In this document: positions 26,097 through 34,904 of the stretch, piece after piece
Position numbering within the stretch: the stretch's first letter is position 1
How the letters are laid out: each line of letters opens with the position of its first letter
Source: Clostridia bacterium
GTDB taxonomy: Bacteria > Bacillota > Clostridia > Oscillospirales > CAG-272
Reading direction: 5' to 3'
DNA length: 64,000 bases
Assembly (NCBI GenBank): GCA_017508665.1
Contig: JAFVYL010000014.1
Span: forward strand, 1-64,000
Program-made: the position numbers and the translations under genes
Notes under the pieces: model-generated
Database searches by the model: none
What the model saw: the letters and a program-made list of their open reading frames with translations, nothing else
Told to the model about the DNA's origin: nothing

Positions 26097-26870
26097 ATGT
26101 CATTCAATAAGGTAGAAATATGCAACGTCGATACGTCTACGCTTATGACACTTACAGAGGACGAAAAACAGGAGCTTTTGAGGAGGACACGCGAGGGGGA
26201 TAAGGATGCGAGGGAGAAGCTGATACTCGGCAATCTGAGGCTTGTACTAAGCGTTGTGGGACGATTTAATACCAAGCGAGACTCGGCGGACGATCTGTTT
26301 CAGGTGGGCTGTGTAGGACTTATAAAGGCTATAGATAATTTTAATCCCGATTTTGCCGTGCGCTTTTCCACTTATGCCGTCCCGATGATAATAGGCGAGC
26401 TGAGACGCTATCAGAGGGATAATAATTCGGTCAGAGTCAGCCGCAGTATACGTGATTTGGCATACCGAGCCCTGCAGATAAAGGAGGAGGTCTCGCGCAC
26501 CGACGGACGTGAGGCGACCATACCCGAGATAGCCAGGGCACTCGGTGTCAGCGAGAGGGCGGTCGGAGAGGCTATGGAGGCCATAGTAGAGCCCGTGTCG
26601 TTATATGACAGCGTTTACGGTGACGATGACGATAAAATGTACGTTATTGATAAGCTCTCGGATGACGATGAGGAGAGTGAGGGATGGATAGAAAATATGG
26701 CTCTTAAGGAGGCTCTCGGCAGACTCGTCGGCAGAGAGAGGGAGATAATTATGCGCCGCTACTTTGCCGGCAGAACTCAGATGGAGATAGCAGAGGAGAT
26801 CGGCATAAGTCAGGCTCAGGTCTCACGCCTTGAGAAATCCGCTATTGAGAAAATGCGAAAATATATGTAG
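26097..26870 (+). CDS. sigG: forespore RNA polymerase sigma factor SigG
   Basis: 257 residues. The N-terminus MSFNKVEICNVDTSTL is the hallmark of SigG (B. subtilis begins MSRNKVEICGVDTSKL). Region 2 (DLFQVGCVGLIKAIDNFNPDFAVRFSTYAVPMIIGELRRYQRDNNSVRVSRS) binds the -10 element; region 3 and region 4 (RTQMEIAEEIGISQAQVSRLEKSAIEKM) follow. SigG directs late genes in the forespore after engulfment. In Bacillus it lies behind spoIIGA-sigE; here it stands alone, about 4.6 kb from the spoIIA-sigF operon. AGAGG ribosome site at 26087. Its terminator appears split by a repeat element. Confidence 0.93.
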   Translation: MSFNKVEICNVDTSTLMTLTEDEKQELLRRTREGDKDAREKLILGNLRLVLSVVGRFNTKRDSADDLFQVGCVGLIKAIDNFNPDFAVRFSTYAVPMIIGELRRYQRDNNSVRVSRSIRDLAYRALQIKEEVSRTDGREATIPEIARALGVSERAVGEAMEAIVEPVSLYDSVYGDDDDKMYVIDKLSDDDEESEGWIENMALKEALGRLVGREREIIMRRYFAGRTQMEIAEEIGISQAQVSRLEKSAIEKMRKYM

Positions 26871-26920
26871 AAGATGCCGCACGGACGGAAGCTCCTCTGT
26901 GGGTATTGTACGGAAATATA

Positions 26921-27313
26921 AAAAAGGACGGGAAAATGGGTGATGTTCTTAGCGGAAAATTTGAAACAACCGCTAAGTGCGAGCATCGCATTTGACTAGC
27001 CAAACGCAATAGGTGCTAAGCCCAAACCCTTATTACAAGCAGAAAGAGAGAACAAATCCGGGAACCCGAAATGTCCTCTCTTTTTCTGTTGGATGAATGA
27101 AATCGTGGTTGCACCACGATGAAATCTTCGCTTTGCTCAGATGAAATCCAAGGTCAAGCCCTTGGATGAAATCAAATCCGTCTAACTTCAACCCTGCGAA
27201 GCAGGATTTCATCGCAAAAGCGATTTCATCCACCGCAGGTGGATTTCACCCGTCGAAGACGGATTTGACTGCGTGTTCTCCGTTAAGGATAACACGCTAA
27301 TCTCGTCCTTTTT
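26921..27313. repeat. palindromic hairpin array lodged in the sigG terminator
   Basis: Outer arms AAAAAGGACG (26921-26930) and CGTCCTTTTT (27304-27313) look like one terminator stem held apart by 373 bases. Inside: hairpins at 26948-26977 (CTTAGCGG/CCGCTAAG) and 27040-27087 (CAGAAAGAGAG/CTCTCTTTTTCTG), then the word ATGAAATC four times on the left (27097, 27119, 27141, 27166) and its reverse complement GATTTCAT on the right (27205, 27222, and one changed copy at 27242), with a different small hairpin between each pair of words. The right end carries the GCGTG...CACGC module (27271-27297). No protein is encoded. Confidence 0.8.
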
Positions 27314-27334
27314 ACATATTGATATTAACCTATA

Positions 27335-28012
27335 TCAGTCGTATCTGTGAACATAGTACTGTATGCCGCCGATCAACAAGCCTACACACATACCGATATC
27401 ACCTGCCGCGAGGATAGACTTGGTCGCAGACTCCGCATCCTTGAAGATGAATATAGCGGGGAGCACGAAAGCGATCACTGTAGCAATTACCGCGGTGGAG
27501 AGTATGTAAGTGATGTTGAAGCACTTCTTGAACAGGCAGAGGGTGGTAAAGGCGCAAAGCACGGAAATGATAAATCCGATTGTCACAGCAGTCTTCATAT
27601 CTGTGTGTACAAGCACATCTCTGACGAACTTGAGCTGACGGAGTCCGAAGATAGCGAGCTCGGAAAGGAATACGTAACCGATAGCAATACCGCCTATTAC
27701 AACTGCTAAGTCGTAGGATTTGAGGCAGATAAAACCGATCACTACGCCGCAGATTATACCTGCGAGCATCTCAGTAGTGAAGAAGCCTGCACCGGGGAAG
27801 ACGTCCTTAAGAAACGGAGTAAGGAGCTGTCCGCCGAGAACGTATCCGAGCGCAGCACCTGCGAACGGAAGAGCTATTTTTAACAGCTTAAAGCTGAATA
27901 TTGCGAAAAGTAAGAGCGCAATGGATGCGAGCACGAGAGTGGGAATAAGGAAACCGCCGAGCTTGTTGCCAAGTTCAATTACAGGAACGGTAAACTCTTT
28001 GATATAGTCCAT
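27335..28012 (-). CDS. polytopic membrane protein (DUF4203/TMEM198-like)
   Basis: 225 residues; ATG 28012 after TTGGAGG. Six to seven hydrophobic helices, the first near residues 20-45, with glycine-zipper stretches (FAGAALGYVLGGQL, GIICGVVIGFICLKSYDLAVVIGGIAIGY) of the kind seen in DUF4203/TMEM198 proteins, whose function is unsettled. A short Tyr-His-Arg-Tyr-Asp tail ends it. Single gene with its own promoter. Confidence 0.75.
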   Translation of the reverse strand: MDYIKEFTVPVIELGNKLGGFLIPTLVLASIALLLFAIFSFKLLKIALPFAGAALGYVLGGQLLTPFLKDVFPGAGFFTTEMLAGIICGVVIGFICLKSYDLAVVIGGIAIGYVFLSELAIFGLRQLKFVRDVLVHTDMKTAVTIGFIISVLCAFTTLCLFKKCFNITYILSTAVIATVIAFVLPAIFIFKDAESATKSILAAGDIGMCVGLLIGGIQYYVHRYD

Positions 28013-28044
28013 TGATTACCTCCAAAATATATTCTAACAGATAC

Positions 28045-28073
28045 ATTATATCACTATATTAAATAAAATGCAA
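28045..28073 (-). promoter_or_regulatory. promoter of the membrane protein gene
   Basis: Minus strand TTGCAT (28068-28073), 17-base spacer, TATAAT (28045-28050). Confidence 0.7.
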
Positions 28074-28101
28074 TACTTTAAATCAAAATATTACCAAAAA
28101 A

Positions 28102-28725
28102 TTATACGATAATGCTCTGAAAGGCTACTGCCTTACCGATGATTTTGACCTCCTCAAGCTCACGGCCGACGTATACGAGAGGAGCATATCGGGGATTTTC
28201 CGGTGAGAGAACCAGTTTTTTCTCATTCGGATAGTAGTAGACGCGCTTGAGAGTTGCCTCATCTCCGAGTATGACGGCGGCAATCTCACCGTTCTCAACA
28301 GTGCTCTGAGATCTGATGAAAACTATATCACCGTCATGTATACGCGCTCCGATCATAGAGTCACCGCGCGCTGTGAGGCAGAAGTCTGCATCAAACTTAT
28401 CCGAGACCGAGACGAAGCTCTCGTGCTTCTCCTCTGCATATATCGGCATACCGCATGCGATATCTCCGAGCACGGGCAGACGCTTTACGGTCATGGGCGT
28501 TACGTTGCTGTAGATCTCAGTGGGTTCGGAATCCCAGCCCATAAGCTCCCCGGGAGTAGTTCCGAGCGCTGAGGCGAGGCTCTCCACTTTCTCCGGCGGT
28601 ACGTTTGTGATGGTTCCGTTTTCATACCTGTGTATCGTCTGTTTGCTCGTGCCGATCATCTCGGCAAGCTCGTCAAGTGTCATACCCTTTGATTTTCTCA
28701 GTTCCTTTAGCTTACTTGATTTCAT
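28102..28725 (-). CDS. XRE-family repressor with S24 (LexA/CI-like) autocleavage domain
   Basis: 207 residues. Residues 4-62 form a helix-turn-helix of the Cro/CI class (MTLDELAEMIGTSKQTIHRYENG). Residues about 83-200 are a LexA-like S24 peptidase: a cleavage site Cys91-Gly92 in LGDIACGMP (Cys-Gly as in UmuD), nucleophile Ser123 in RGDSMIGARI and general base Lys160 in EATLKRVY. Such repressors cut themselves when RecA is activated by DNA damage and so release their targets. The divergent promoter at 28858-28886 carries palindromes that would be its operators; the controlled genes are probably 29089-29714 and itself. Confidence 0.9.
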   Translation of the reverse strand: MKSSKLKELRKSKGMTLDELAEMIGTSKQTIHRYENGTITNVPPEKVESLASALGTTPGELMGWDSEPTEIYSNVTPMTVKRLPVLGDIACGMPIYAEEKHESFVSVSDKFDADFCLTARGDSMIGARIHDGDIVFIRSQSTVENGEIAAVILGDEATLKRVYYYPNEKKLVLSPENPRYAPLVYVGRELEEVKIIGKAVAFQSIIV

Positions 28726-28770
28726 TACTGTTACCTCAAAATACGTAAAATTCTATATTGTGATAGTTTG

Positions 28771-28781
28771 TCACTTGTTAC
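28771..28781. promoter_or_regulatory. operator-like half/whole site near repressor start
   Basis: TCACTTGTTAC shares TCACTTG with the palindrome at 28854; sits in the repressor leader and could serve autoregulation. Confidence 0.4.
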
Positions 28782-28853
28782 GGGATTTTTCGACAAAATC
28801 ATTCTATCATAAAGTCACGCGAAATGCAATACTTTTTCGAAAAAACTAAAAAA

Positions 28854-28868
28854 TCACTTGACAAGTGA
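28854..28868. promoter_or_regulatory. palindromic operator overlapping -35 box
   Basis: TCACTTG-A-CAAGTGA, a perfect 7-1-7 palindrome that contains the TTGACA -35 of the rightward promoter. Likely bound by the S24 repressor. Confidence 0.7.
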
Positions 28869-28886
28869 CGAGAAAGGTGATAAAAT
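28858..28886 (+). promoter_or_regulatory. rightward promoter for the two unknown genes
   Basis: TTGACA (28858-28863), 17 bases, TAAAAT (28881-28886). Confidence 0.8.
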
Positions 28887-28892
28887 AGTCAC

Positions 28893-28904
28893 GTAACAGG
28901 TTAC
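28893..28904. promoter_or_regulatory. second operator-like inverted repeat
   Basis: GTAAC-AG-GTTAC just after the -10 box, at the expected transcription start; preceded by GTCAC as in the first operator. Confidence 0.5.
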
Positions 28905-29088
28905 TCGACGTTTTTTCTCTTGCGTCGGGTGCAACGGGACAGGCATATATTTCCACCAATCGATTTACCGTATGTCATTCCCCTATTGCGGCCTTTACCG
29001 TCAGCACAAGCTTTACCGCGCCGACGTAAGTTCCGTGCGAGCCCCCGCACGGTAGGATGTCTAAAACATAAGGAAAGGAGTTGTGACT
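28905..29088 (+). other. structured 5' leader of the S24-controlled unit
   Basis: About 185 untranslated bases. Hairpins CGACG/CGTCG (28906-28927) and CCGTGCG/CGCACGG (29033-29052) are visible; no gene or known riboswitch was recognised. Confidence 0.45.
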
Positions 29089-29400
29089 GTGTTTTTCAGA
29101 AACTACAGCACGTATGAGGGGGAGAGAGCGAGAATATACCGTTCCCCCGAAAAAATAAGAGAGGACATCTTTGAGATAAGGAAGAAGATTGAGTCAGTTG
29201 ACCGTATGCTTAATATCAGAAATATTCTGACCGACGTGATCGACAAGTATGCGAGCGGTGAGCCTGAGAAGTGGATACCCGCGCTGTCGGATATCGTTGC
29301 CGATGCCGAGGAGACTCTTGACAGACTTAAGCGGCTGAGAGAGAATCTGGATGCGCTCTCCGAGGAATTGGAGGATACGAAATGGGCGATTGGTATGTGA
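29089..29400 (+). CDS. unknown helical protein, first gene behind S24-controlled promoter
   Basis: 103 residues from GTG 29089, chosen because AAGGAG (29075-29080) is then eight bases upstream; GTG 29083 in frame is too close. The sequence is charged and almost wholly helical: residues about 18-40 (PEKIREDIFEIRKKIESVDRML) and 70-98 (ADAEETLDRLKRLRENLDALSEELED) look like coiled coil. No family was recognised and no catalytic motif is evident. It overlaps the next gene by 19 bases. Its position opposite an S24 repressor suggests induction by DNA damage. Confidence 0.75.
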   Translation: MFFRNYSTYEGERARIYRSPEKIREDIFEIRKKIESVDRMLNIRNILTDVIDKYASGEPEKWIPALSDIVADAEETLDRLKRLRENLDALSEELEDTKWAIGM

Positions 29401-29714
29401 ATGACAAGGGATACACAGATACACTCGATTCTCTGATCGTTGCGATCTGCCGCGATTTCTTCACACGTACCCGTGCTATTGAGGATAAAAGCTGCAAAAG
29501 ACGTACGCTTATGGAGTATGAGTATCTTAATCGCAATCTCGTAGAGGCCGCGTATGATATTGTCGGAGATGAATATGAGACTTACATAAATGAGATAGGA
29601 AATAAGATCGGATATGCTTATAGCGAGATTGAAGGAATTTCCGAAACCGAATACAAGCAGAGAAAGAAGGAGGTAAAGATCAAGATAGCGAAAAAACTGC
29701 ATCTGATGGACTGA
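29382..29714 (+). CDS. unknown small acidic/aromatic protein, second gene of the S24-controlled unit
   Basis: 110 residues, ATG 29382 inside the end of the previous frame, so coupled to it. Begins MGDWYVNDKGY; rich in Tyr, Glu and Lys; ends in a basic segment (KQRKKEVKIKIAKKLHLMD). Predicted soluble. No recognised domain. With the previous gene it may form a two-part complex released when the repressor is cleaved. Confidence 0.75.
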   Translation: MGDWYVNDKGYTDTLDSLIVAICRDFFTRTRAIEDKSCKRRTLMEYEYLNRNLVEAAYDIVGDEYETYINEIGNKIGYAYSEIEGISETEYKQRKKEVKIKIAKKLHLMD

Positions 29715-29857
29715 GAGGGCAGAGCGCACGTACGGAGTGAGACCCGTCGGAAGAGCGAATGCCCTTATGTGCCACGGAATGTAGAAAAGCAGATAAAAGA
29801 TATAACTTTACAAAAAATATTTTCCCCACGAAAGAACGACAAATTTTTCATTTTCCC

Positions 29858-29868
29858 TATGTTATAAT
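29858..29868 (+). promoter_or_regulatory. extended -10 upstream of spoIIA operon
   Basis: TATGTTATAAT (TG-N-TATAAT). No good -35 box; no clear SigH match was found. Position is 35 bases before spoIIAA. Confidence 0.45.
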
Positions 29869-29903
29869 ACCGCCTGAGGCTTACTTAGCCGTAGGAGAAA
29901 AGT

Positions 29904-30227
29904 ATGGAAAAAGAAATAATAACCTTCTCGCACAGCGGCCCGTCGCTCATCGCGAGAATAAGCTGTGAGATAGATCATCACACGGCGGGCAGGCTGCGAT
30001 CGAGGATAGACCGCGAGCTCTTCAGCTCGAGACCGCAGCTGCTTCGTATTGATTTTGGCGAGGTGAGATTCATGGACAGCTCAGGCATCGCTCTGATACT
30101 CGGCAGGGTAGAGAGCGCAGGTGCCGTCGGTGCAAAGGTGCATCTTGAGGGGCTTAGTCCCACACTGTTCAAGCTCGTCAGACTCTCGGGAATCGAGCGG
30201 ATAAAAAATCTGACCGTTTCGCCTTAA
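29904..30227 (+). CDS. spoIIAA: anti-sigma F factor antagonist SpoIIAA
   Basis: 107 residues, a single STAS domain. The phosphorylation loop RFMDSSGIALILGR matches B. subtilis SpoIIAA; Ser60 corresponds to the Ser that SpoIIAB phosphorylates. Unphosphorylated SpoIIAA draws SpoIIAB off SigF and so switches on forespore transcription after septation. First gene of the three-gene operon; TAGGAGAAAAGT ribosome site. Confidence 0.95.
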   Translation: MEKEIITFSHSGPSLIARISCEIDHHTAGRLRSRIDRELFSSRPQLLRIDFGEVRFMDSSGIALILGRVESAGAVGAKVHLEGLSPTLFKLVRLSGIERIKNLTVSP

Positions 30228-30249
30228 AATCGACACGGGGGAGGGGAAA

Positions 30250-30708
30250 ATGAAGAAAATACTTAATGAAATGAAGCTACGCCTGCCTGCGAAGAGCGTA
30301 AACGAGTCGGTTGCCCGCTCGTGCATTTCTGCTTTTATAGCAGAGGCGAATCCTACGGTGGAGGAGCTGTGCGATCTCAGATGCGCAGTATCCGAAGCGG
30401 TGACAAACTGTATCGTGCATGCCTACCGTGACTGCACGGGAGAAGGCTACTATATCTACATATCGGTCAGACTCTATGAGAGCCGTGAGGTCAGCGTAGA
30501 GGTGTCGGACAACGGATGCGGTATCGAGAATATCGAGCTCGCGCGCACCCCGATGTTCACGACGGGAGAGCCGAATGAGAGATGCGGTATGGGATTTCTC
30601 GTCATGGACAATTTCACCGACTCCCTGACAGTAAAGTCAAGGGTGGGTAAGGGAACGAGCGTTCTGATGAGAAAAATACTTTCGCCCGTATCCACCGGGG
30701 AAAAATGA
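30250..30708 (+). CDS. spoIIAB: anti-sigma F factor / kinase SpoIIAB
   Basis: 152 residues, GHKL ATPase fold: N-box SEAVTNCIVHAY (about 49-60), G1 box DNGCGI (about 87-92), G2 box ERCGMGFLVM (about 112-121). It binds and holds SigF in ATP form and phosphorylates SpoIIAA. The stop overlaps the sigF start by four bases, as usual for this operon. Confidence 0.95.
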   Translation: MKKILNEMKLRLPAKSVNESVARSCISAFIAEANPTVEELCDLRCAVSEAVTNCIVHAYRDCTGEGYYIYISVRLYESREVSVEVSDNGCGIENIELARTPMFTTGEPNERCGMGFLVMDNFTDSLTVKSRVGKGTSVLMRKILSPVSTGEK

Positions 30709-31439
30709 ACGAATTATATGAAAAAAGCACCAATTACGACTCCAATCCCGAGCTTATCGTACGCTACAGGGAGGGAGATGAGGAGGCAGGCGAGAGGCTT
30801 GTCGAATTGAATCTTCCGCTTGTTTACAGTATTGCCGCAAGGTTCAGGGAACGGTGCGAGGATATGAGCGATCTTACCGAGTGCGGCACTGTCGGGCTCG
30901 TCAAGGCTATCAAGACCTTTGACCCGGATCGCGGTTGTGCCTTTTCCACATACGCTGTCCCGCTTATCTTCGGTGAGATACGCCGTTTTCTGCGCGATGA
31001 CGGTATAATCAAGGTATCGAGAGAGGAGAAGAGGTTGGCCGTGTTAATTAATCGTGAGAAGGAGAGACGGCAAAACCTCGGGCTCAGAACGGACGTTCAC
31101 AGCATATCCGAGTCTCTCGGCATAAGTCCGCAGGACGTGGCATCCGCCATGTTTTCTGAGGTGAAGCCGAGGTCCCTCGAGGAGAGCGTGTTTGATGACG
31201 GTGACTCCACAACGCTCGGCAGTATGATAAGCGACGACTCAGAGGGTGCTACTTTCGATAAGCTCGCACTTCGTATGGCGATAGAAACGCTTGACGAGGA
31301 GAAGAGGAAAATCGTCTACTTGAGGTATTTCAAGGATTATTCTCAGACCGAGACAGCGCGTGTCCTCGGACTTTCTCAGGTAAAGATATCGAGAGAGGAG
31401 AAGAAAATAATGAAGCTGCTTGAGGGAAAGTTGATTTAA
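30705..31439 (+). CDS. sigF: forespore sigma factor SigF (SpoIIAC)
   Basis: 244 residues. Region 2 (DLTECGTVGLVKAIKTFDPDRGCAFSTYAVPLIFGEIRRFLRDDGIIKVSRE), region 3 and a region 4 helix-turn-helix (YSQTETARVLGLSQVKISREEKKIMKLL) are intact. SigF is the first forespore-specific sigma factor. Position after spoIIAB identifies it. It may also transcribe sigG at 26097 through the candidate site there. Confidence 0.95.
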   Translation: MNELYEKSTNYDSNPELIVRYREGDEEAGERLVELNLPLVYSIAARFRERCEDMSDLTECGTVGLVKAIKTFDPDRGCAFSTYAVPLIFGEIRRFLRDDGIIKVSREEKRLAVLINREKERRQNLGLRTDVHSISESLGISPQDVASAMFSEVKPRSLEESVFDDGDSTTLGSMISDDSEGATFDKLALRMAIETLDEEKRKIVYLRYFKDYSQTETARVLGLSQVKISREEKKIMKLLEGKLI

Positions 31440-31464
31440 CCGCTTTAGTCATTTAAGAAGCGGT
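31439..31464 (+). terminator. hairpin at end of spoIIA operon
   Basis: ACCGCTT / AAGCGGT starting at the last base of the sigF stop; a second stem CGGTCGCA/TGCGACCG follows at 31470-31513. Neither has a long T-run on its 3' side. Confidence 0.5.
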
Positions 31465-31469
31465 ATAAA

Positions 31470-31513
31470 CGGTCGCAAGATTGTTCTTTTTCTGTAGATA
31501 GATCCTGCGACCG
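31470..31513 (+). terminator. second hairpin after spoIIA operon
   Basis: Eight-pair stem CGGTCGCA / TGCGACCG with a 28-base loop containing TTCTTTTTCT. Confidence 0.4.
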
Positions 31514-31577
31514 CCACTCCCGATACGCTTAACACACACGCAACATATTAATAAATTGTGAACATTTATAAAAGCTA

Positions 31578-31606
31578 TTGATTTTTACTTTAGTATAAAG
31601 TAGAAT
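31578..31606 (+). promoter_or_regulatory. groES-groEL promoter
   Basis: TTGATT (31578-31583), 17 bases, TAGAAT (31601-31606). No CIRCE element (TTAGCACTC-N9-GAGTGCTAA) is present; a CATCCGA-TACG-TCGGATG inverted repeat lies at 31627-31644. Confidence 0.7.
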
Positions 31607-31626
31607 ATATTCTGGCAAAAGTTGGA

Positions 31627-31644
31627 CATCCGATACGTCGGATG
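31627..31644. promoter_or_regulatory. inverted repeat in groES leader
   Basis: Perfect CATCCGA/TCGGATG with a four-base loop between promoter and ribosome site; candidate heat-shock operator or leader hairpin. Confidence 0.5.
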
Positions 31645-31667
31645 CTAAAGCAAATGGAGGAAAAATT

Positions 31668-31955
31668 ATGATGCTCAAGCCCTTATTTGATAAGGTTGTA
31701 CTCAAGAAGGCTGAAGCGGTTGAGACCACCAAGGCGGGAATACTTCTTCCCGGATCCGCTCAGGAAAAGCCTCAGATGTCTGTGGTAGTGGCTGTAGGAC
31801 CCGGAGGTCTTGTAGACGGTCACGAGGTCGTTATGACTCTCAAGGTCGGTGATAAGGTCATCACCGGCAAGTATACAGGCACCGAGGTTAAGCTCGACGG
31901 AGTTGAGTATACCATCGTGAGTCAGTCTGACATCCTCGCTGTAGTTGAGGAATAA
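31668..31955 (+). CDS. groES: co-chaperonin GroES
   Basis: 95 residues, the family's usual length. ATG 31668 has GGAGG at the right distance; a second in-frame ATG follows. Contains the expected PLFDKVVLKK start, a mobile-loop region (ETTKAGILLPGSAQEKPQ) and the VVVAVGPGG turn. Caps GroEL during folding. Operon with groEL 62 bases on. Confidence 0.96.
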   Translation: MMLKPLFDKVVLKKAEAVETTKAGILLPGSAQEKPQMSVVVAVGPGGLVDGHEVVMTLKVGDKVITGKYTGTEVKLDGVEYTIVSQSDILAVVEE

Positions 31956-31990
31956 AAAGTTGCACAATAGCAACTAAAGATTACAAATAG

Positions 31991-33643
<1,653 letters not shown>

Positions 33644-33671
33644 GGCTTGATATAGGCTTGATATTTTAGGT

Positions 33672-33740
33672 AAAAAACGTCGTTTTCGACCAAGCTCGCA
33701 ATAGAGGTCTATTGCTTCGGGTCGCAAAGCGGCGTTTTTT
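33672..33740. terminator. long groEL terminator stem
   Basis: Left arm AAAAAACGTCGTTTTCGACC (33672-33691) pairs with 33720-33740 (GGTCGCAAAGCGGCGTTTTTT) with one mismatch; the loop itself holds GCAATA/TATTGC. Works on either strand. Confidence 0.8.
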
Positions 33741-33911
33741 CCTCAAAAATCTCGTCGCCACGGCTTGAATTTAGGTCAAAAGAAGTCGTTTTCGACCAAG
33801 CTCGCAATAGAGGTAGCGAAGCGGCGCAAAAGTATTAGAAAACGATTGAGTATCGTTTTCCCTTGAGCGTGACCGAGCCGAAGCGAAAAAACTATTGCTT
33901 CGGTTCAAGCC
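33679..33911. repeat. groEL-tail hairpin cluster with 30-bp direct repeat
   Basis: The 30 bases starting GTCGTTTTCGACCAAGCTCG at 33679 recur exactly at 33785-33814. Other pairs: GAAAACGAT/ATCGTTTTC (33838-33860), CCGAAGC/GCTTCGG (33878-33903), and an outer GGCTTGAA (33762) / TTCAAGCC (33904). No gene lies in the 432-base gap between groEL and carD. Confidence 0.75.
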
Positions 33912-34017
33912 AAAATGTTCTCTCTTTTTTCATTTTTTCGCCTCAAATAAGTTAAATTTAACAAAAGCCATCGGTTTTTTTTGTTTACTTTGGCAATTAG
34001 CTTTTTTGTTCAAAATA

Positions 34018-34026
34018 TGTTAAAAT
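34018..34026 (+). promoter_or_regulatory. extended -10 for carD
   Basis: TGT-TAAAAT. The surrounding AAATATGTTAAAATATA (17 bases) is identical to the -10 region of the gene at 43755. Confidence 0.45.
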
Positions 34027-34075
34027 ATATATAGACCGATACTTAAGCGGCAAAAACGGTGAAAGGAGGCGTAGT

Positions 34076-34576
34076 ATGTACGTCATAGGCGAAAAAGTAG
34101 TTTACGGTGCGCAGGGCGTTATGGAAATCGTTGATATCGTCGACCAGACTATCGGTGATGTAACACGCAGATATTACGTTCTCAGAGAGTATTCCTCACC
34201 GTCCTCATCTCTCACCTACGTACCCGTGGATAACGAGATGCTGGTAGCTAATATTCAGCCGCTTCTTACCGAGCAGGAGATAGTCGAGGTCATCAGACTC
34301 TCCAAGAGCTCGACACAGCTCGAGTGGGTGGAGGAGAACAGAGCTCGCTCCGAGATGTACAAGCGTATACTTGCTACGGCGGACAGAGCTAAGATCCTCG
34401 CTATGATCAATCTCGTTACAGAGACCGGACTCCGCCGTGAGGAAGAGGGAAAGAAAAATTATATTGCCGACGAGAATATAATGAAAAAGGCACAGAAAAT
34501 GATAAATGCGGAATTTTCTATAGTTCTCGGTATTCCCGAGGATGAGGTAGAGGAATTTATCAGAAGCACGAATTAA
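34076..34576 (+). CDS. CarD/CdnL-family RNA polymerase-binding regulator
   Basis: 166 residues, ATG 34076 after AAAGGAGGCG. Starts MYVIGEKVVYGAQGVMEIVDI, typical for the Tudor-like RNAP-interaction domain of CarD, followed by a helical DNA-contacting half (residues about 70-160). Members bind the beta subunit and stabilise open promoter complexes, often at rRNA promoters. Single gene; its terminator is disturbed by a repeat element. Confidence 0.9.
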   Translation: MYVIGEKVVYGAQGVMEIVDIVDQTIGDVTRRYYVLREYSSPSSSLTYVPVDNEMLVANIQPLLTEQEIVEVIRLSKSSTQLEWVEENRARSEMYKRILATADRAKILAMINLVTETGLRREEEGKKNYIADENIMKKAQKMINAEFSIVLGIPEDEVEEFIRSTN

Positions 34577-34596
34577 ACGAAAATATAAAAATATAG

Positions 34597-34904
34597 AAGA
34601 GCAAGAATAGAAGGCTTTAGTCCCTTAGCGTGTTATCTTTAACGGAGAACACGCATCGAGATAAATCCCTCGCGGGATTTTCGATATGTTGCTGACGCAA
34701 CTCGATATGCCTTCGGCTCGATATGTTTGCTATGCAAACGAGGATTTATCTCATATCGAATCGGCGCGTAGCGACAATATATCGAGTTCGAGCAAAGCGA
34801 GAACATATCGAATTCATCTTTCGTGAACATATTTCACGAAAGTGAATATATTTCACAAAAGTGAATATATCGACAAAAGAAAAAACAAGAGCAAGAATAG
34901 AAGG
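34597..34904. repeat. palindromic hairpin array at the carD terminator, flanked by 18-bp direct repeats
   Basis: AAGAGCAAGAATAGAAGG occurs at 34597-34614 and again at 34887-34904. Between them: the GCGTG...CACGC module (34628-34654), the word TCGATATG three times (34681, 34702, 34718), then CATATCGA or near copies (34752, 34778, 34804), plus GAGATAAATCC (34659) matched by GGATTTATCTC (34742), each separated by small hairpins (e.g. TTGCTGACGCAA, TTTGCTATGCAAA, GTTCGAGCAAAGCGAGAAC). No gene. Confidence 0.8.

Noticed and set aside
27095..27270. CRISPR array at the repeated ATGAAATC/GATTTCAT words
   Set aside because: Repeats are only 8-9 bases, are inverted between halves, spacers are self-complementary hairpins of unequal length, and no cas genes are present.
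28102..29714. Prophage remnant around the S24 repressor
   Set aside because: No integrase, structural, lysis or replication genes and no attachment repeats nearby; flanks are housekeeping and sporulation genes.
34659..34860. CRISPR or tandem-repeat minisatellite at the TCGATATG words
   Set aside because: Same reasons: short word, inverted halves and palindromic intervals.
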